In this document: piece after piece, positions 27,541 through 36,115 of the stretch
Position numbering within the stretch: position 1 is the first letter of the stretch
Layout of the letters: each line of letters opens with the position of its first letter
Assembly (NCBI GenBank): GCA_946182825.1
Contig: CAMGZH010000006.1
Location: 36,490-100,489, forward strand
DNA length: 64,000 bases
Reading direction: 5' to 3'
Source of the DNA: an uncultured Lachnospiraceae bacterium
Lineage (GTDB): Bacteria; Bacillota; Clostridia; Lachnospirales; Lachnospiraceae
Made by a program: the position numbers and the translations under genes
The notes under the pieces: generated by a model
Seen by the model: the letters and a program-made list of their open reading frames with translations, nothing else
The model's database searches: none
What the model was told of the DNA's origin: nothing

Positions 27541-29625
27541 TTAGCAGATCTCAGCTCCACTTGGCATTGTCTTCTCCGGTGTCATCAGCGCAAGATTACC
27601 ATCGGCATCCTCCGCGCAGAGAAGCATTCCGGCGGACTCAATACCTGCAAGCTTTGCCGGCTTAAGGTTCGTAAGAACCATAACGCGCTTACCAACCATT
27701 TCCTGTGCAGAATAATATTTTTTAATTCCGGATACGATCTGAAGGACCTCGTCTCCAACCTGAACCTGTGAGCAAAGAAGCTTCTTGGACTTCTTCACTT
27801 CCTCACAACTCAAGATCTTACCCACACGGAACTGCATGGTGGCAAAATCCTCATATGTGATCTCCGGCTTCTTCTCAAGGATGATCGGATCTGCATCCTT
27901 ACCATCCGCGTCTTCCTGAATATCACCGTCATCCAAAACAGCACCTGTCTTCTTATCACCGGCCATATTTGCCGCTGTCAGCTTACCGGCCTTCTTCAGA
28001 TTCTCGAAAGCGATCTTCTGCTGAGCCTTGAAATCTTCCTTCTGCTTCTTCTCGATGGCAGCTGTCTTAGCAAGAATATCCTTAACATCTGCTCTTGCAA
28101 AAAGCATCTCCGGAGCATCCGTTACACGGTTGCCCTCCGGGTACAGTCCAAACTGATCCAGCTGATCAAAATCACGAAGCTCTGTATTCAGCTGCTTTAC
28201 GATCTTCTCTGCTGTCTGCGGCAGGAACGGGAAGAGGAGAGAAGCACCGATCGTAATACCCTCAACCAGGTTATACAGAACAGTGGAAAGACGGTCTTTC
28301 TTTGTCTCATCCTTTCCAAGTACCCATGGCTCTGTCTCATCAATGTATTTATTGCAACGACGGAATAACTGGAAAATATCGCTGATGGAATCTGCAACAT
28401 GAAGTGTATCCATAGCACGGATGGTCTTATCACGCACTTCAATACATACAGCCTTTAATTCCTCATCAACTGGCTCTGTCACTCCCTTGTTGGAAACAAC
28501 GCCGCCGAGATATTTGTTGGTCATAGCGATGGTACGGTTCACCAGGTTACCGAGGATGTTCGCAAGATCGGAATTATAACGCTCGCAAAGCAGCTCCCAG
28601 GTAATAACACCATCATTCTCATATGGCATCTCGTGTAAGCAGAAGTAGCGGACTGCATCCACACCGAAAAGATCGATCATATCATCGGCATAAATAACGT
28701 TACCCTTGGACTTACTCATCTTCTCGCCACCCTGAAGCAGCCATGGATGACCGAATACCTGCTTTGGAAGTGGAATATCCAGTGCCATCAAAAAGATCGG
28801 CCAGTAAATAGTATGGAAACGCACAATATCCTTACCAATCAGGTGCAGATCTGCCGGCCAGTACTTCTTATACAGGTCAGAGCCTTCACCCTCGGTGTCA
28901 TATCCGATACCGGTAATATAGTTAGAAAGTGCATCAAGCCATACATACACAACGTGATTCGGATCAAAATCCACCGGGATACCCCACTTGAAGGAGGTTC
29001 TTGATACACACAGATCCTGAAGACCCGGAAGAAGGAAGTTGTTCATCATTTCATTCTTACGGGATACAGGCTGAATAAATTCAGGATGTGTATTGATATG
29101 CTCAATGAGACGATCTGCATATTTGCTCATCTTAAAGAAATATGCTTCCTCTGACTCATTGTGTACTTCTCCACCACAAACAGGACACTTACCGTCCTCT
29201 GTCAGCTGAGCCTCTGTATAGAAGGCCTCACACTCTGTACAATACAGTCCATCATAAGAACCTTTATAGATATCACCCTTGTCGTACAGCTTCTTGAAGA
29301 TCTTCTGTACCTCACGGGTATGATCCTCGTCAGTCGTACGGATAAAACGGTCGTAGGAAGTGTTGCACATATCCCAGAGACGCTTGATCTCAGCAGCTGT
29401 CTGGTCTACAAATTCCTTCGGTGTGCTTCCGTTTTCGATGGCGCGTGTCTCGATCTTCTGACCATGTTCATCAGAACCGGTCTGGAAGTGTACATCATAT
29501 CCTTCCTTGCGCTTAAATCGAGCGATCGCGTCAGCTAAAATAATCTCATAGGTGTTGCCAATGTGTGGCTTACCGGATGTGTAAGCAATGGCAGTCGTAA
29601 TGTAATAAGGTCCTTTGTTCTGCAA
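27541..29625 (-). CDS. metG: Methionyl-tRNA synthetase
   Basis: 694 residues. Class I signatures GKPHIGNTYE (HIGH) near residue 18 and GGEKMSKSKGN (KMSKS) are present, the knuckle zinc site shows CTECEAFY and CPVCGGEVH (one zinc, MetRS type), and the C-terminus carries the EMAP/Trbp111-like tRNA-binding domain (YEDFATMQFRVGKILS). A linker rich in acidic residues joins the domains. A zinc-ribbon gene lies 12 nt upstream on the same strand; no T-box is visible in front of either. Confidence 0.97.
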   Translation of the reverse strand: MQNKGPYYITTAIAYTSGKPHIGNTYEIILADAIARFKRKEGYDVHFQTGSDEHGQKIETRAIENGSTPKEFVDQTAAEIKRLWDMCNTSYDRFIRTTDEDHTREVQKIFKKLYDKGDIYKGSYDGLYCTECEAFYTEAQLTEDGKCPVCGGEVHNESEEAYFFKMSKYADRLIEHINTHPEFIQPVSRKNEMMNNFLLPGLQDLCVSRTSFKWGIPVDFDPNHVVYVWLDALSNYITGIGYDTEGEGSDLYKKYWPADLHLIGKDIVRFHTIYWPIFLMALDIPLPKQVFGHPWLLQGGEKMSKSKGNVIYADDMIDLFGVDAVRYFCLHEMPYENDGVITWELLCERYNSDLANILGNLVNRTIAMTNKYLGGVVSNKGVTEPVDEELKAVCIEVRDKTIRAMDTLHVADSISDIFQLFRRCNKYIDETEPWVLGKDETKKDRLSTVLYNLVEGITIGASLLFPFLPQTAEKIVKQLNTELRDFDQLDQFGLYPEGNRVTDAPEMLFARADVKDILAKTAAIEKKQKEDFKAQQKIAFENLKKAGKLTAANMAGDKKTGAVLDDGDIQEDADGKDADPIILEKKPEITYEDFATMQFRVGKILSCEEVKKSKKLLCSQVQVGDEVLQIVSGIKKYYSAQEMVGKRVMVLTNLKPAKLAGIESAGMLLCAEDADGNLALMTPEKTMPSGAEIC

Positions 29626-29637
29626 AATAGTTACTCC

Positions 29638-30009
29638 TTAATCTTCTGTAGTGATATCCTCTTCATATGGGAAGATGGCCGCACCACATTTATTACAATA
29701 TTTGGCATCTTTGGGAACATATGCTCCGCACTTCGGACAAACCTCCTGTCCTCGATTTTCTGCAATCTGCTCCTTCAAGTCATCAATATCAACAATCAGC
29801 TCACGGATCTGGGCAAACTGAGGATCTCCCTCTGCCTTGTGCTGATCATAATATTTCTTACCAAGCTCTGCATATGCCTTCTTCAAAGCATTTTCCTTGC
29901 CTTTTAAATCTAAGTTAAGCTTAGCTGTACTTGCGGTATTCTTTGCAAAATTTGCAGCGTCAGTTCCTGCCTTTACCAGTGTATCAGACAGATCATCGAA
30001 CATACCCAT
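29638..30009 (-). CDS. Zinc-ribbon protein of unknown function
   Basis: 123 residues. A helical, Lys/Glu-rich N-terminal two thirds (probable coiled coil) is followed by a C-terminal zinc ribbon with CPKCG and CNKCG (four Cys at about 94, 97, 108 and 111) and an acidic tail. The family is common in Clostridia with no assigned function. ATG start with AAGGAGG upstream. It lies 12 nt before metG and is probably co-transcribed with it. Confidence 0.85.
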   Translation of the reverse strand: MGMFDDLSDTLVKAGTDAANFAKNTASTAKLNLDLKGKENALKKAYAELGKKYYDQHKAEGDPQFAQIRELIVDIDDLKEQIAENRGQEVCPKCGAYVPKDAKYCNKCGAAIFPYEEDITTED

Positions 30010-30084
30010 ATAGTACCTCCTTCTGATGCTAACTCCTAGTATTAATATATTTTAACAGATATGGTTTTTTCTTGCACTAATAAA

Positions 30085-30120
30085 GTCCAAATCTCTACAG
30101 ATTCGAGACTTGGACTTTTC
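30085..30120 (-). terminator. Terminator after the Ca/Na antiporter gene
   Basis: Stem AAGTCCAA / TTGGACTT extended by CTC / GAG, directly after the antiporter stop. The minus-strand tail is TTTATTAG; the plus side ends in TTTTCTTT, so it may also work in the other direction. Confidence 0.75.
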
Positions 30121-30121
30121 T

Positions 30122-31102
30122 TTACCGAACACAGATATAGACCAGGTAAATAAGATAGAGGATGACCATCAGTGCTCCGGCTTTTCGGTCCAACTTTCCG
30201 TTCTTCTTGGAAAACAGCCAGACAATACCTGAGAAGACCAGTAAAACAATGTCATCGATCACATTATCCCTTGTCATAGCCACCGGTGAAAGTACCGATG
30301 CCACACCAAGAATAGCTAAAATATTAAACAGGTTGGAGCCTACCGCATTTCCTACCGCCATATCCAGCTCATCCTTTTTCGCAGCAGCCATAGAAGTAGC
30401 CAGCTCCGGAAGAGATGTTCCGCAGGCAACAATGGTAAGTCCGATCAGAGTCTCTGTAACACCGAAGAACTTTGCGATGTAGACAGCAGAGTCTACTACG
30501 AAATCTCCGCCGTACTTAATGGCAACTGCTCCACCGATGATATAGACCACAGAAAGCCAGATGGGCAGAATCTTGATTTGCTCCGCCTCCAACTCCTCCT
30601 GCTGTTCCGCTTTGGTTTCTTTTCCTTCTTTTCTGGCCTTCATTCCACGGTGAAGCATGCTTCCCAGAAAGAAAGCAAACATTACAAGAAAGATCACACC
30701 GGCTACAAAACCGATCTTACCGGTAGCGGCACCGATCCCCAGCAGAAGAGCAGAAGCCAGCATAGAAAAGGGAAGATCCTTTTTCACCACATCTTCATCC
30801 ACCGTCAAAGGAATGATCAAAGCGGATGCACCAAGGACCACCATCAGATTAAACAGATTCGATCCCAACACATTACTGATGGCAAGTGCGTTGCTACCTT
30901 TTAAAGAAGCAGAAACCGAAACTGAAAGTTCCGGAAGGGATGTTCCCAAAGCCACAATGGTCATTCCAATGACCAGGGATGGAATCTTAAACTGTTTTGC
31001 AACAGAAGAAGCTCCTTCCACAAAATAATCTGCTCCCTTGATCAGAAAAACAAACCCGATCAAAAGAAATCCTATCGCCATCCACATATTACGAATATCC
31101 AT
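30122..31102 (-). CDS. Calcium/sodium antiporter (YrbG/CaCA family)
   Basis: 326 residues from ATG 31102, chosen because AAGGAGG precedes it; an in-frame earlier start at 31126 would run into the mntP stop. Ten hydrophobic segments arranged as two inverted repeats, each with the ion-binding alpha-repeat motif: VIGMTIVALGTSLPELSVS in the first half and LIGLTIVACGTSLPELATS in the second, with GSNLFN after each. These are the hallmarks of the YrbG group of Ca2+/cation antiporters. A charged loop (KARKEGKETKAEQQEE) lies in the middle. It starts 13 nt after mntP and is probably in the same manganese-riboswitch operon. Confidence 0.94.
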   Translation of the reverse strand: MDIRNMWMAIGFLLIGFVFLIKGADYFVEGASSVAKQFKIPSLVIGMTIVALGTSLPELSVSVSASLKGSNALAISNVLGSNLFNLMVVLGASALIIPLTVDEDVVKKDLPFSMLASALLLGIGAATGKIGFVAGVIFLVMFAFFLGSMLHRGMKARKEGKETKAEQQEELEAEQIKILPIWLSVVYIIGGAVAIKYGGDFVVDSAVYIAKFFGVTETLIGLTIVACGTSLPELATSMAAAKKDELDMAVGNAVGSNLFNILAILGVASVLSPVAMTRDNVIDDIVLLVFSGIVWLFSKKNGKLDRKAGALMVILYLIYLVYICVR

Positions 31103-31115
31103 GATCTGTTCCTCC

Positions 31116-31694
31116 TTAAATTCCAAGTAAACCTTCCAGCAGGATCTTCACCCCGATAAAGATCAGGATCGAGCCACCCACTACCTGTGCCTTCTTTTCA
31201 AACTTCGCTCCAAAGATATTTCCGACAAATACGCCTCCCGCTGAAATAAGGAAGGTCGTGATTCCAATGATGGAAACCGCCACCCAGATGTTGGTCTGGG
31301 GCTGAAAGGAAAAGGTAACCCCCACCGCCAGCGCATCAATACTGGTTGCAATGGCAAGAATAAGCATTTCCTTATGATCCAGGGCTACGTCCATCTGATT
31401 TACCTTGATCTCTTCGTTCCATTCCCGGATGGCCTCTATGATCATTTTACCACCAATGTAGAGCAGTAGTAAGAACGCGATCCAATGATCATATTTCATG
31501 ATGTACTTTGCAAACGTCATTCCGACGCTCCAGCCGAGAAAAGGCATCAGCGCCTGAAATCCTCCAAAGTACAACGCAATGATCAGACATTGCTTTTTGT
31601 TCACCTTTGTCATGGCCAATCCCTTGCATACAGAAACAGCCAACGCATCCATTGCCAGTCCCACACCAAGCAGGAAAAATGAGATGATATCCAT
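31116..31694 (-). CDS. mntP: Putative manganese efflux pump MntP
   Basis: 192 residues from ATG 31694, which has GAAAGGAAC upstream; the longer frame to 31778 only reads through the leader. Six hydrophobic segments with the two conserved Asp-containing repeats (LAMDALAVSVCKGLA and TSIDALAVGVTFSF) identify MntP, which exports Mn2+. A riboswitch of the yybP-ykoY (manganese) class precedes it, fitting induction by excess Mn2+. The Ca/Na-type antiporter follows 13 nt later, so the operon may handle divalent cations together. Confidence 0.95.
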   Translation of the reverse strand: MDIISFFLLGVGLAMDALAVSVCKGLAMTKVNKKQCLIIALYFGGFQALMPFLGWSVGMTFAKYIMKYDHWIAFLLLLYIGGKMIIEAIREWNEEIKVNQMDVALDHKEMLILAIATSIDALAVGVTFSFQPQTNIWVAVSIIGITTFLISAGGVFVGNIFGAKFEKKAQVVGGSILIFIGVKILLEGLLGI

Positions 31695-31782
31695 TTTGTT
31701 CCTTTCTCCCTGTCCGTTTTTGCCTCTGTGAAAAGAAGTTATCCACAATAGATTACAGTTTTCAACATAGAATTCCACAGCT

Positions 31783-31843
31783 ATAAAAAAAGAGACTCAT
31801 GCAGGACAAAGCCGCTATTTATGCGGGTTCCTGCATGAGTCTC
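31783..31843 (-). terminator. Expression-platform terminator of the manganese riboswitch
   Basis: Perfect 15-bp stem (31829-31843 with 31792-31806) and a run of seven T on the minus strand, between aptamer and mntP. Its 5' arm contains the sequence that would pair with the aptamer P1 strand, so terminator and aptamer are mutually exclusive. Confidence 0.9.
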
Positions 31844-31946
31844 ATTCTTTAAGATTTGCCAGGATCCTGTGAGTTATCCACAGGATTTTCCGAGATTGTT
31901 GACAAATCACATCCGCCTTTAGGGATGCGAATTACTCCCTCACACA
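31832..31946 (-). promoter_or_regulatory. Manganese riboswitch (yybP-ykoY class) upstream of mntP
   Basis: Minus-strand leader with the class signatures GAGGGAGTA near the 5' end and TTGTCAACAATCTCGG further in, matching the metal-binding loops of yybP-ykoY RNAs. P1 can form between TGTGTGAG (31946-31939) and CTCATGCA (31839-31832), eight pairs with two G-T. The second P1 strand is part of the 5' arm of the intrinsic terminator, so Mn2+ binding would stabilise P1, block the terminator and switch mntP on. A further hairpin ATCCTGTG / CACAGGAT forms at 31865-31887. Recognised by motif and gene context, not by a covariance search. Confidence 0.85.
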
Positions 31947-32011
31947 CATATTCTCTATAAAAACTCTGTGCACATACCGGTGATGCCTCACCTCTTATGT
32001 ATACAAACTGT

Positions 32012-32041
32012 AGTATATAGCGTAGAAGAGTAGCACGTCAA
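32012..32041 (-). promoter_or_regulatory. Promoter of the mntP leader
   Basis: Minus-strand TTGACG (32036-32041) and TATACT (32012-32017), spacer 18 nt; start about 32005, giving a leader of about 310 nt before mntP. Confidence 0.7.
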
Positions 32042-32121
32042 GGTTATTTTTTGTATAATTTTCTTAAATGTAACCGGATACACACTGGTTTTTACCTGAT
32101 CTTATGAATAGGATGGTCCTT

Positions 32122-32952
32122 ATGTCTTCAACACCTTCATTCAGTATCATTACACCTGTATACAATGCCGGGCAATATCTGCCGGATACCATTGCCTCCG
32201 TTCTTTCACAATCCTTTTCGGATTATGAGTGGATCGTCTGTGACGACGGTTCCACCGATGCTTCCTATAATCTATTGCAAAAGCATCCCGAACTTTTCTC
32301 CCACCGGATGAAACTTCTCCATCAGGACAACGCCGGCGTATCTGCCGCTCGAAATGCCTGCCTAGATGTGGCAACCGGAAAATACCTTTTATTTCTCGAT
32401 GCCGATGACCGCCTTGCTCCCAACGCCCTGGAAGTGATCTACCGTGAAATGGAAAACAGCGGAAGCAATCTTGGTATTTTTGGTTGGTTCATCCACCAAT
32501 CAGATGATCTTTTTTCCTATCGTTTCGAAGAAAAGGAGAAAAACGCCGATTTTGAAGCGATTTATGAGATGATCCTTAAGGATCCCTACCTTTGTGGTGG
32601 TGGATACCCCTGGAATAAAGTCTGGAGACGCGGTGCCCTTGCTTTCCCACCATTCCGCCGGGATCTACATCATTTTGAGGATAAACTCTGGACCCTTCAA
32701 TGTCTGGATCTCTTGAAGGACCGCAGGATCACCTTTATCGATGAACCACTGTACCACTATTATATATATGAAGCGTCTCTTTCTCACAATATGACAGCAG
32801 AGGGTTTTCTGCAGCTGGCACAGTATACCTTGGACTCCCTGGAAGCGATGCGAAGCTACGTCGAGACCGTTCATCCTGAAGCTGTTTCTGCCGTAAACGA
32901 ACTGACCCAGGAAAAATTAGCCACGATTCGGGAGGTTTTGGGTGATATCTAA
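32122..32952 (+). CDS. Family 2 glycosyltransferase
   Basis: 276 residues if started at ATG 32122 (AGGATGG upstream); the in-frame ATG at 32104 has no ribosome site. GT-A fold with FSIITPVYNAGQYL, the nucleotide-sugar motif CDDGSTD and the metal-binding LDADD (DxD) at about residues 90-94. It should transfer a sugar from a UDP-sugar to a surface polysaccharide or lipid acceptor, unspecified. No membrane segment. Stands alone; one of few plus-strand genes left of oriC. Confidence 0.9.
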   Translation: MSSTPSFSIITPVYNAGQYLPDTIASVLSQSFSDYEWIVCDDGSTDASYNLLQKHPELFSHRMKLLHQDNAGVSAARNACLDVATGKYLLFLDADDRLAPNALEVIYREMENSGSNLGIFGWFIHQSDDLFSYRFEEKEKNADFEAIYEMILKDPYLCGGGYPWNKVWRRGALAFPPFRRDLHHFEDKLWTLQCLDLLKDRRITFIDEPLYHYYIYEASLSHNMTAEGFLQLAQYTLDSLEAMRSYVETVHPEAVSAVNELTQEKLATIREVLGDI

Positions 32953-32987
32953 TGATCCTTCCATGAAAATATTATAATGTTTTATAC

Positions 32988-33028
32988 TAATAAAAAAGTA
33001 CCGCTTAGTTATATTTAAAGCGGTACTT
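32988..33028. terminator. Bidirectional terminator between glycosyltransferase and PAP2 genes
   Basis: Stem AAAAGTACCGCTT / AAGCGGTACTTTT with a ten-base loop; A and T runs on both sides serve the two convergent genes. Confidence 0.9.
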
Positions 33029-33035
33029 TTCTTCG

Positions 33036-33584
33036 TTATTTATCTTTTTTCCAGCTCATAAGCTCCGGATGCTTTTCCACACCCTTTCTTACGATCATTC
33101 CACTGATCAGTGCCATGACAGTTCCGATCAAGGTACCCACCAGCACGTCTGTTGGAAAGTGTACAAACAGATACAGGCGGGAAATCGCAATCAGTGCTGC
33201 GAACACCACCGCTGCAATTCCCCATTTTCTGTGGTACTGGATAATGGATACTGCCACTGCAAAGGATACACTGGAATGTCCCGATGGGAAAGAGTAGTCC
33301 TTTGGACTTTTTACCAAAAGCTCCACGCTTGAATCCAGCCAACAGGGCCGGCTTCTCTGCACCGCATTCTTAAGAATAACATTGCAGATCAGTGCCTCTG
33401 TTACCAAAGCAAGCGCCGCTGTCATTCCCAGACGCTTATCCTTTACAAAGATCAACATCAACAAGGTCAACGCGATCCAAAATAATCCTTTATCTCCAAA
33501 CCGCGTGATCAGTTTTTCGATCTGATCAAGCACCGGATGATGCAGACTCTGAAACCAGTAGAGAAGATCAAACTCCCATGCCAT
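33036..33584 (-). CDS. PAP2-family membrane phosphatase
   Basis: 182-residue membrane protein with about five hydrophobic segments and the three PAP2 motifs: KNAVQRSRP (C1), FPSGHSS (C2) and SRLYLFVHFPTDV (C3). The family includes undecaprenyl-diphosphate and phosphatidylglycerophosphate phosphatases; lipid-phosphate recycling at the membrane is the safe description. Lies 45 nt downstream of tyrS on the same strand. Confidence 0.92.
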   Translation of the reverse strand: MAWEFDLLYWFQSLHHPVLDQIEKLITRFGDKGLFWIALTLLMLIFVKDKRLGMTAALALVTEALICNVILKNAVQRSRPCWLDSSVELLVKSPKDYSFPSGHSSVSFAVAVSIIQYHRKWGIAAVVFAALIAISRLYLFVHFPTDVLVGTLIGTVMALISGMIVRKGVEKHPELMSWKKDK

Positions 33585-33629
33585 TTCTTATTCCTCCCTA
33601 TCCGTCGTATCCCCTTAGCATCGTTTCTC

Positions 33630-34847
33630 TTACATGGTTACCTTACAGAACTTCTTCTTTCCTTTTCGGAGTACAAATTCTTCTGCAAACGCCTCTGCTG
33701 TGTAGGATGTGTGGATATCTGTGATCTTCTCGCCGTTAACGGTTACGCCACCCTGCTCAACAGCACGACGTGCCTCGTTACGGGAGTTGGCAAGTTTTGC
33801 GGCAACCAGTACACCGACGATGTCGATGCTTCCGTCTCTAAAGTCTGCCTCTGTGATCTTCTCCTCCGGCATATTTTCTGCAGATCCGCTGGTGAAGATT
33901 GCCTTTGCTGCAGCCTGAGACTTGTTTGCCTCTTCCTCACCATGAACCATCTTTGTAAGCTCAAAGGCAAGGATCTCCTTTGCTGTGTTAAGCTGAGAGC
34001 CTTCCCACTTTTCCATTTCCTCGATCTCTTCCAGTGGAAGGAAGGTCATCTTGCGGAGGAAGGAGAGTACATCCGCGTCATCCACGTTTCTCCAATACTG
34101 GTAGAACTCGTATGGTGATGTCTTCTCAGGATCCAGCCATACTGCACCGCCGGAAGTCTTTCCCATCTTAGTTCCATCATGTTTCAACAGAAGCTGGATG
34201 GTCATGGCATATGCATCTTTTCCAAGCTTTTTACGAATGATCTCGGTTCCTGCCAGCATGTTAGACCACTGGTCATCTCCACCGAACTCCATATTGCAGC
34301 CGTAATCCTGGTATAACTTGTAGAAATCATATCCCTGCATCAGCATGTAGGAGAACTCCAGGAAAGAAAGACCTGTCTGCATACGGTTCACGTAACATCT
34401 TGCACGAAGCATATCGTTAACAGAGAAGCATGGTCCGATATCCCGCATGAAATCCAGGAAATTCAGATTTCTCAGCCAATCAGCGTTATTAACGATCTGA
34501 GCCTTGCCATCACCAAACTCAATGAAGCGGCTCATCTGTTTCTTGAAGCACTCTACGTTATGATCGATCATCTCTGTTGTCATCATCTTACGCATGTCAG
34601 AACGACCGGACGGATCACCAATCATTGCTGTACCGCCACCTACGAGAGCGATAGGCTTATTTCCACCCATCTGAAGTCTCTTCATCAGAATCAATGCCAT
34701 AAAGTGACCAACATGAAGAGAATCTGCCGTCGGATCAAATCCGATATAGAAAACAGCCTTTCCTGTATTGATCAGTTCCTTGATCTCAGCCTCGTCCGTT
34801 ACCTGAGCGATCAGCCCACGGGCAACCAGTTCATCATAAAGTGTCAT
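33630..34847 (-). CDS. tyrS: Tyrosyl-tRNA synthetase
   Basis: 405 residues. Class Ic synthetase with the HIGH-equivalent DSLHVGHFMAL, tyrosine-binding YMLMQGYDFYKLY and GGDDQWSN, the KMSKS-equivalent GTKMGKTSGG and a C-terminal S4-like RNA-binding domain (ARRAVEQGGVTVNGEKI). Start ATG with AGGAGG-type ribosome site. Expression is governed by the Tyr T-box immediately upstream, so it should rise when tRNA-Tyr is uncharged. Confidence 0.97.
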   Translation of the reverse strand: MTLYDELVARGLIAQVTDEAEIKELINTGKAVFYIGFDPTADSLHVGHFMALILMKRLQMGGNKPIALVGGGTAMIGDPSGRSDMRKMMTTEMIDHNVECFKKQMSRFIEFGDGKAQIVNNADWLRNLNFLDFMRDIGPCFSVNDMLRARCYVNRMQTGLSFLEFSYMLMQGYDFYKLYQDYGCNMEFGGDDQWSNMLAGTEIIRKKLGKDAYAMTIQLLLKHDGTKMGKTSGGAVWLDPEKTSPYEFYQYWRNVDDADVLSFLRKMTFLPLEEIEEMEKWEGSQLNTAKEILAFELTKMVHGEEEANKSQAAAKAIFTSGSAENMPEEKITEADFRDGSIDIVGVLVAAKLANSRNEARRAVEQGGVTVNGEKITDIHTSYTAEAFAEEFVLRKGKKKFCKVTM

Positions 34848-34865
34848 ATTTACCTCCTATGCATA

Positions 34866-35187
34866 TAAAAAGCCCTCTATCCCAATTGGGATAAAGGGCG
34901 AATGTCTCGCGGTACCACCTTTAACTTCACAGTATATTCAATATCGAATGCCTATTGTCTATACTGCCTCATTTCACGCAATCACGGGCGAACCCGGCAT
35001 ATCCTACACATTTGTTACCGGCAATCGGTACGTTATCCACAATCACCGAATGTCATCCACAAACTTCAGTATGCAACTCCAGGATGTACTTCGCTTGCAG
35101 CAGTGACCGGACTCGCAGCCCCGCCGGCTCTCTTCACACTGTACTCTGCCTGCTACTAAATTCCCTTCACAGTTTTTACTCAATTAA
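34866..35187 (-). promoter_or_regulatory. T-box leader of tyrS (tyrosine)
   Basis: Minus-strand leader with the T-box sequence GGTGGTACCGCGAGACA followed by a terminator (GCCCTTTATCCC / GGGATAGAGGGC, then TTTTT, 34866-34899). In the stem I region the specifier codon is TAC (35086-35088), tyrosine; it aligns by position with the TGG of the trp leader. Uncharged tRNA-Tyr would pair with the specifier and T-box bulge to prevent termination. Confidence 0.92.
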
Positions 35188-35192
35188 CAACT

Positions 35193-35221
35193 ACTATAAA
35201 GTGAAGGCGTGATTTTGTCAA
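35193..35221 (-). promoter_or_regulatory. Promoter of the tyrS leader
   Basis: Minus-strand TTGACA (35216-35221) and TATAGT (35193-35198), spacer 17 nt. Confidence 0.9.
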
Positions 35222-35245
35222 ATATTCTCTACCGATTTTTTTCCA

Positions 35246-35275
35246 TGAAAAAACCGTAACACCCCTGTGCCACGG
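35246..35275 (-). terminator. Terminator of the trp operon
   Basis: Stem CCGTGGCAC / GTGTTACGG (two G-T pairs) followed by six T on the minus strand, 49 nt after trpA and just before the tyrS promoter. Confidence 0.75.
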
Positions 35276-35323
35276 CCTTCCCATGTTGTTATGTTGTTAT
35301 GTTATTCTCACTCCGATACAGGA

Positions 35324-36115
35324 TCAGACTGAGTGAACAGCATCTGCAAGTTCTTTTACGAAATCGGCTACCGGCTGAACACAGTTTTCTCCGTGCGCAG
35401 CGCACAGCTTAACGATGGCTGAACCAACAATTGCTCCATCGGATTTTTCTGCCATCGCAGCAGCAGAAGCAGCGTTCGAAATTCCAAAACCAACGGCGCA
35501 TGGAACCTCCGGATTCGCTTCCTTTACCAGTTTCACCATGGCACCGATATCCGTTGTGATCTCACTTCTTGTTCCTGTTACACCAAGAGAAGATACACAA
35601 TATACAAATCCCGCAGCTTCTCTTGCAATTGTACGGATCCTGTCATGCGATGTGGGGGCGATCAGTGAAATAAAGGCAACCCCATTCCGCTGACAGATCT
35701 GGGCAAATTCTTCTTTTTCCTCGAAGGGCACATCCGGCAGAATAATCCCATCCACAGAAAGCTCCCGACATTTCTGTAAAAAAATCTCAGTTCCGTAATG
35801 GAATACTACGTTTGCGTAGGTCATAAATACCAGTGGAATCTGACTGTTCTTGCGGATCCGGCCTACCATATCGAAGATGTCATCGGTTGTAATTCCCTTT
35901 GACAGGGCACGGATATTGGCTTCTTGAATCACCGGACCTTCCGCCGTTGGATCTGAAAAAGGAATTCCAAGCTCAATGATATCAGCTCCTGCCTTTTCCA
36001 TTTCATATACCAACTGCTCCGTTACCTCAAGAGAAGGGTCTCCGCTGGTAATGAAGGGGATAAACGCTTTCTTGTTCTCATTCTTAAGGAATGCCTCTTT
36101 GATTCGATTAGTCAT
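35324..36115 (-). CDS. trpA: Tryptophan synthase alpha subunit
   Basis: 263 residues from ATG 36115; the frame extends upstream to 36163 but GGGGAG precedes 36115 and the normal N-terminus is MTNRIKEAF. Cleaves indole-glycerol phosphate to indole and glyceraldehyde 3-phosphate, passing indole to TrpB. Catalytic Glu in [13 protein letters not shown] and Asp in [12 protein letters not shown] are present. The start overlaps the end of trpB by 8 nt. Last gene of trpEGDCFBA. Confidence 0.97.
   Translation of the reverse strand: MTNRIKEAFLKNENKKAFIPFITSGDPSLEVTEQLVYEMEKAGADIIELGIPFSDPTAEGPVIQEANIRALSKGITTDDIFDMVGRIRKNSQIPLVFMTYANVVFHYGTEIFLQKCRELSVDGIILPDVPFEEKEEFAQICQRNGVAFISLIAPTSHDRIRTIAREAAGFVYCVSSLGVTGTRSEITTDIGAMVKLVKEANPEVPCAVGFGISNAASAAAMAEKSDGAIVGSAIVKLCAAHGENCVQPVADFVKELADAVHSV

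Noticed and set aside
31695..31778. Longer mntP start at 31778
   Set aside because: The extension reads leader sequence; ATG 31694 has a ribosome site and gives the standard N-terminus.
35284..35305. Short tandem repeat GTTGTTAT before trpA stop
   Set aside because: Only about 2.5 copies of an 8-mer; likely chance in an untranslated spacer.
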